Shown: positions 59,782-64,000 of the stretch, piece after piece
How the letters are laid out: the number at the start of each line of letters is the position of its first letter
How positions within the stretch are numbered: position 1 is the first letter of the stretch
Origin: Sequoia sempervirens
Taxonomy: Eukaryota > Streptophyta > Pinopsida > Cupressales > Cupressaceae
Reading direction: 5' to 3'
DNA length: 64,000 bases
Assembly: GCA_007258455.2 (NCBI GenBank)
Contig: VDFB02373365.1
Location: forward strand, 222,741,353-222,805,352
The notes under the pieces: generated by a model
The model's input: the letters and a program-made list of their open reading frames with translations, nothing else
Told to the model about the DNA's origin: nothing
Database searches by the model: none
Made by a program: the position numbers and the translations under genes

Positions 59782-60394
59782 CTAGCATTTGGAAAATTTC
59801 CAGTGTGTCCCAAAATTGGCTAAGACATCAACAACTTCATTGCCCTCATGATAAATATGGGTGGCAACCTTTAATTTCAACTTTGACACGAGGAGTCTTA
59901 TGTCAAAAAAGAATGTCTTTAGTACTCCACCCCAGCAATCTGTCAATGTTAATAGCATCAATAATAGACTTAGAGTCACCTTCAATATGAAGGTTCTCAA
60001 TCCCCATGGTGACAACCAACTGTAAGCCCTTCAACAACTCTCTAGCTTCCACAATCATAGAGGAATGGACACCAATCCCCTTGGGGTAACCAGCCACAAA
60101 ATTTCCTCTGCAATCTCTGATCACACCTCCTATACTAGATCTACTCGGGTTTCCTTTGGCAGCCCCATCAAAATTTAGTTTATACCAGCCACTATCCAAA
60201 GGCTTCCAAATAGTGACACTCTGAGCCAGGGATCTGGAGTTATCATAGGAGTTAGCATCCAGGTTCTGGTGCCAAGCTTTGGCCATACTTATTTCCTCCT
60301 CAGTTGGCCCTTTATCTGGGGTTTTCCCTTTGAAGAGAGAATTTTTTTTTGCAATAAGCTGAGAACCAATACCAAACACCTCTTTCAGACTCAT
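59782..60394 (-). pseudogene. LINE 2 RNase H domain (RVT_3 type)
   Basis: WYKLNFDGAAKGNPSRSS (first Asp), GGVIRDCRGNFVAGY, MIVEARELLKGLQL (Glu), LHIEGDSKSIIDAIN (second Asp) and HEGNEVVDVLANFG (last Asp) make a full plant-type RNase H with its D-E-D-D residues. A frame change near 59990-59900 splits it. It removes the RNA strand during LINE copying. LINE 1 in this window lacks the domain, so the two LINEs are of different lineages. Confidence 0.85.
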
Positions 60395-60399
60395 CTCAA

Positions 60400-61556
60400 T
60401 GTTTTTGAAAATCCTATTGTTTCTCTCTTTCCATATACACCAGCATATAATGGGGGGGACCTAGTTCCAAATTTCACCATGTAAGGGGTGGACAAAGGGT
60501 CCAAACCAACTTAGAATAAACGATCTGATATCCTGACACATAATCTATTGAATCCCCAATCTTCCTATAGCCAACTCGCACACCTCAACAACAAATGGGT
60601 AGTGTAACAACAAGCGATCCACCGATTCTTCATTGCACTTGCATAAAAAACATCTATTGGGGATCTAGAATCCCCTTTTCCTTAGATTTTCCTGAGTTAG
60701 AATCTTGTTATGGAAGGCAGTCCACCAAAAGAATTTAACTATTGGGATCATGTGTCGATTCCATACCTTCTTCCAAAGATCAAGGACAACACCCTAGTCT
60801 ATCAGCAAATTGTAAGCCAATTTAACTGAAAGATCTCCCTACTTATCATGAGTCCAGAATAATTCATCCCCCTTGTTGGTTGTTAGAAGTCTAGTGAGGG
60901 AGAGAAATTCCTACAGGGTCTTGGCAAGGAGGCTCAGATCAGGGGATAAGGGGAAGCAAAGGGCCAAGTCATTCCATTTTCTAGCACCATGAGGGCCAAG
61001 GAGGTAATCACTAATATAAATACCAAAGAATCTTTGAGCTAATCTCATGTAAGATTCCTAAATTCAAAGCTTTCCAGGGGAGTATCAAGTAACCAAGGGT
61101 CCTCCCAGAATATGATTTTATTACCATTACCAATCTTCCATTTTATCCCATTCCTCAAAAGACCCTGCAAACTGTAAATACACCTTTACACCAAGGACCT
61201 CGAAGGGTGAACCTCTGAGAGGCAGTCAATCAAAGGTCTATTTTGAAGGTACTTAACATTCATGATCTTACACCAATCCTTCCTATCCCTTAGATGGTCC
61301 CAACCCACTTTGGCCATTAAAACTTTATTGGTACTAGAAATAGTCCTAATCCCAAGCGCACCACAATTTTTAGGTTGACAGACCTTGTCCCATTTAACCA
61401 GAGAAAATTTATTTTTTTCCTTGGTCCTCGACCAGAGGAAAGTCCTTTGAATTTTCTAAAATTTATTAGCAATATATCTAGGAATCTTGAAAATGGAGAG
61501 GAAATAGACAAGGATACCTTGAAGAATAGTAGGCAAGAGCTATAATTTACTAGCAT
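60400..61556 (-). pseudogene. LINE 2 connection and zinc-binding region
   Basis: 61317-61556 carries KINFLWLNG-type text preceding the zinc-binding module. Near 60600-60670 a CFLCKCNEESVDRLLLHYPF stretch gives the Cys-x2-Cys and His of the zf-RVT module, with the final Cys changed to Tyr. ICWCIWKERNNRIFKNIE follows near 60430. The module is thought to aid RNA or DNA binding in plant LINEs. Confidence 0.65.
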
Positions 61557-61710
61557 GGCTAAGCAGGGAGCCTTTCCATCTAGCCGGTTTTCTTTGGATC
61601 CTTTCTAGAACAAAATTTCAAAAGTCATAAGTGACTTCCTTGACAGTAAGGGGTAAGCCAAGATAAACCAAAGGAATAGAACCACTCAAACAACCTAGAA
61701 CAACAGTCAC

Positions 61711-62400
61711 CTAAGCTTGCAGATTAGGAGTGCTGTTAAAGAAGTAAATCATGTTTTTATTATAGTTAGTGCATTGCCCAGAACAAGCAACATAGTTGTT
61801 GAGATGATTTTTCCATTTCTTGGCTTCAATCATAGGGGCTTTCCAAAAAATAAAAGTATCATCCACAAATTGTTGAATCACCATCGGCTCTAAGGAAGAG
61901 GCAACCTTAATTCCCTTAATGGACCTTTCTGACAACAAATTAGAGAAGTTCCTGCTCAGGACATATGCAATCATTATAAACAAATAGGGTGAAAGGGGGC
62001 CTCCCTATCTAATACCTTTCCCAACAGAGAAAAACCAAAAGGGAGACTCATTAACCAAAACATAGTACTTAACCGTTGTTACACATTCCATTATTAGATT
62101 GATCATAAAATGGTCAAAACCAAATTTGGCTAGGACTTTTGGGACAAAATCCCAAATCACCTTATCATAGGCTTTTGAAATGTCTAATTTAAGGGTCATA
62201 CCAGCATAGTTGCATTTATCCATGGAATGGAGTAATTCATGTGTGGTTATGGTAGCATCAAGGATATGATGACCAAGCACAAATCCTTTTTGAGTGGGGC
62301 TGATAATTTTATCAAGGAGAGGTTTGATGCGGTTCACTAGAATTTTAGAGAGGATTTTATAAAAAGTATTGCACTGGCTAATGGGGCAAAAATCAACCAT
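61711..62400 (-). pseudogene. LINE 2 reverse transcriptase domain
   Basis: Blocks in order: DFCPISQCNTFYKILSKIL, ISPTQKGFVLGHHILDA, GMTLKLDISKAYDKVIWDF, FGFDHFMINLIMECVTTVKY and the active-site loop QQFVDDTFIF (FVDD in place of the common F/YADD; both Asp kept). A stop separates the two halves near 62005. Upstream, 62400-63200 is the poorly conserved linker between endonuclease and polymerase, with stops such as one within a FxxFWEIV-like block near 62530. Confidence 0.85.
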
Positions 62401-63236
62401 TGATTGAGGATCAACAACCTTGAGAATTAAAGCTATGAAGGTGTGATTTAGTTGCTTAAGAATCTTACTAGATTTGAAAAAATCATGAGCAGCTAAGACA
62501 AGGTCCTCACCAACAATCTCCCAAAAGGTCTAAAAGAAGGCCAGAGGGAAACCATCAGGGCCAGGAGCTTTGTAAGCCCCATACTAAAAGCATCCAACTT
62601 GACATCCTCAGGAGTGACAACACTGAGGATCCCAAGGTTATCATTCTAGGATATAATAGTCAGGAGTGGGTCAAGTAGTAAATTGTCAAGAGTCAGATTA
62701 GGAGCCTTAGCAGGAGCCGCATAATCCATCTAAAACTAATCCACAACCACTAGATTGATTAGGGAGGGAGAATTGAAAACCTCCCCCCGAGCATTGTGCA
62801 ATTTAGTTATCTAATTCCTTTTCTTATGTTTAATAGAAAAAACATGAAAGAAAGAGGTGTTCCTATCACCTTCTTTAAGCCATTGGACCTTGTGTTTTTG
62901 CTTCCAGAAAATCTCCTCTTTCCTTAGAATTTGTTCCCACTCCCTTTGGCTCTCTTTTTCCTAGTTGCAAGTAGGAAGACTGACATCCCCCTCCTCCATT
63001 TTCTTTTGAATCAATTTCAATTTATCCCCAACATTTTTTTTCTTCTGGAAAACATCCCCAAAAACCCTTTTGTTCTAGCCTTTCACCATACATTTGATAT
63101 GTTTGAGTTTAAAAAAGATTCTGAACATGGGGGAACCATGAACAAGAATATTCCACCATTCAACAACTTTGTTTTTGAAATCAGGGTGGGAATTCCACAT
63201 TATCTCAAATCGGAAAGGGAATGGACTGACAACAGA

Positions 63237-63940
63237 CTAGTTGCATGAGGTCAACAACAACAGATTGTGATCAGAAACCGTCCTGGGCAGAGCCCAAAGA
63301 GTGGCACTAAGAAGACCAAACCAGTTACTAGAACAAAGGAATCTATCTAATCTAACTTGAATCAAGTCCTCCCCCAGATGCCTATTAGTCCAAGTAAAAT
63401 CTTGGCTCATTAAGTTTGTGTCAATCAAGCTAGTAGAACTCAAAAAGTTTTCTAGATCATCCATGTTGTTAGAATAATCCACCAGACCCTGCTTTTCTCT
63501 AAGGAAAATAAGGGGAAGTTGAAGTCCCTAGCCACTAGCCACCGATAACCACTATTGTTTTTAACCCAGTCAAAAAGAGCCTGCCACAAAGCATTCCTAG
63601 CATTCCTTTGGTTGGGGGCATAAACATTGATAAGCGACCAAGAGCCACCCGGGTAGATAAAAGAAACACCAACACTACTCTGGTAGCAGAATAGTTCGAC
63701 GCCGCTAAATCTAGAAGGGTTCCAAAGCACAACAAGACCACTGGATTCCCCTTCAGCATCACTATAGGAGTAAGTGGCCCCTGTCCATAAATACTTAACA
63801 ACATTATCAAAAAAATAAAATTTCATCTCAATTTCTTGTAAAAGTAACACATCTATCTTATGTTCTAAAACATAGTTTTTAAGAGCAAGTTGCTTATGAG
63901 AGTTGTTCAACCCTCGTACATTCCATGACATGACCTTCAT
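63237..63940 (-). pseudogene. LINE 2 endonuclease domain
   Basis: Begins MKVMSWNVRGLN with the Asn of the endonuclease/exonuclease/phosphatase fold, then IDVLLLQEIE (catalytic Glu region), LINVYAPN, ARDFN (usually GDFN), FTWTNRHLG, QVRLDRFLCSSNW and ending in SDHNLLLL (catalytic Asp-His). The family nicks target DNA to prime reverse transcription. A frame change occurs near 63460-63490. The changed GDFN motif and the break suggest inactivity. Confidence 0.85.
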
Positions 63941-64000
63941 TTTTTACCTTTCTTGGAGGACACATCCAATGTCGTCTCATTACCAATGGCTATCTCATTT

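Larger units (their letters stand above)
59680..64000 (-). mobile_element. LINE 2 with ORF1 end and ORF2, runs off the window
   Basis: On the minus strand, from the right edge: the end of ORF1 (NETTLDVSSKKGKK, stop at 63939-63937), then ORF2 from the ATG at 63940 with endonuclease, reverse transcriptase, zinc-binding and RNase H domains in the order typical of plant L1-type LINEs. The ORF1 stop overlaps the ORF2 start as ATGA. ORF2 is broken by stops but most domains are readable. The C-terminus (LPPGIQGIILKEQ) ends near 59690. Confidence 0.85.

Noticed and set aside
1..64000. CRISPR arrays, bacterial operons or phage genes
   Set aside because: The window is plant nuclear DNA; direct repeats here lack the regular repeat-spacer pattern and no cas-like frame exists.

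Overview
The window reads as nuclear DNA of a seed plant, most likely a gymnosperm (conifer). The grounds are strongly AT-rich intergenic DNA, (AT)n and (GA)n/(CT)n simple repeats, plant-type CACTA, LINE, gypsy and copia-like remnants with plant intron borders, and two intronless plant family-1 glycosyltransferase (UGT) genes that form GC-rich islands. The organism call is inference. A run of exactly 100 N at 19526-19625 is a scaffold gap.

Layout. 1-2.9 kb: a decayed copy of an unrecognised dispersed protein family, here called family A. 4.5-9.0 kb: a CACTA (En/Spm) transposon on the minus strand, with a transposase-associated zinc domain, tnp2, DUF4218 and DUF4216 exons. 9-15 kb: no recognisable genes. 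15.0-16.5 kb: a UGT pseudogene on plus with two premature stops. 20.8-39.8 kb: a decayed LINE on plus that contains two nested insertions. One is a 13,415-bp terminal-inverted-repeat DNA transposon (21383-34797, flanked by TTTA). The other is a fragment of an LTR retrotransposon (about 35366-36413). 41.2-42.3 kb: a tandem repeat split by a hAT-like miniature element. 45.1-46.6 kb: an intact 509-residue UGT on minus, the only clearly functional gene here. 46.9-51.4 kb: short local duplications. 51.5-53.7 kb: a purine tract followed by a pyrimidine tract. 54.2-56.2 kb: a second family A copy on minus. 57.0-57.4 kb: the integrase C-terminus of a gypsy element, cut by the 3' end of inserted retroelement sequence. 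57.4-64.0 kb: a gag-like ORF, then a LINE ORF2 (endonuclease, reverse transcriptase, zinc knuckle, RNase H), both on minus.

The most unusual object is the 13.4-kb transposon. Its ends share a 26-bp imperfect inverted repeat with a perfect 13-bp core at identical spacing. Removing the element plus one TTTA rejoins the LINE reading frame. It carries two converging gene units. The minus-strand unit is a three-exon transposase-like gene with spaced D, D and E motifs (DFAENYT, WSDN, GHGKGEHDG). The plus-strand unit is a proline-rich, multi-exon partner whose first exon is tandemly duplicated. Both subterminal regions carry clusters of GGGATCCC/GAGATCTC palindromes, and the interior carries CCCTAAA-like and CTTAAGGGGAT repeats. 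I could not place it firmly in a known superfamily. The 4-bp target duplication and D/D/E layout make a Sola-like assignment worth testing.

Many broken frames in the window are interrupted by in-frame stops rather than frameshifts. Where an intact counterpart exists, the stops are C-to-T changes (CAA to TAA, TGG to TGA or TAG). This is the decay expected of heavily methylated plant repeats.
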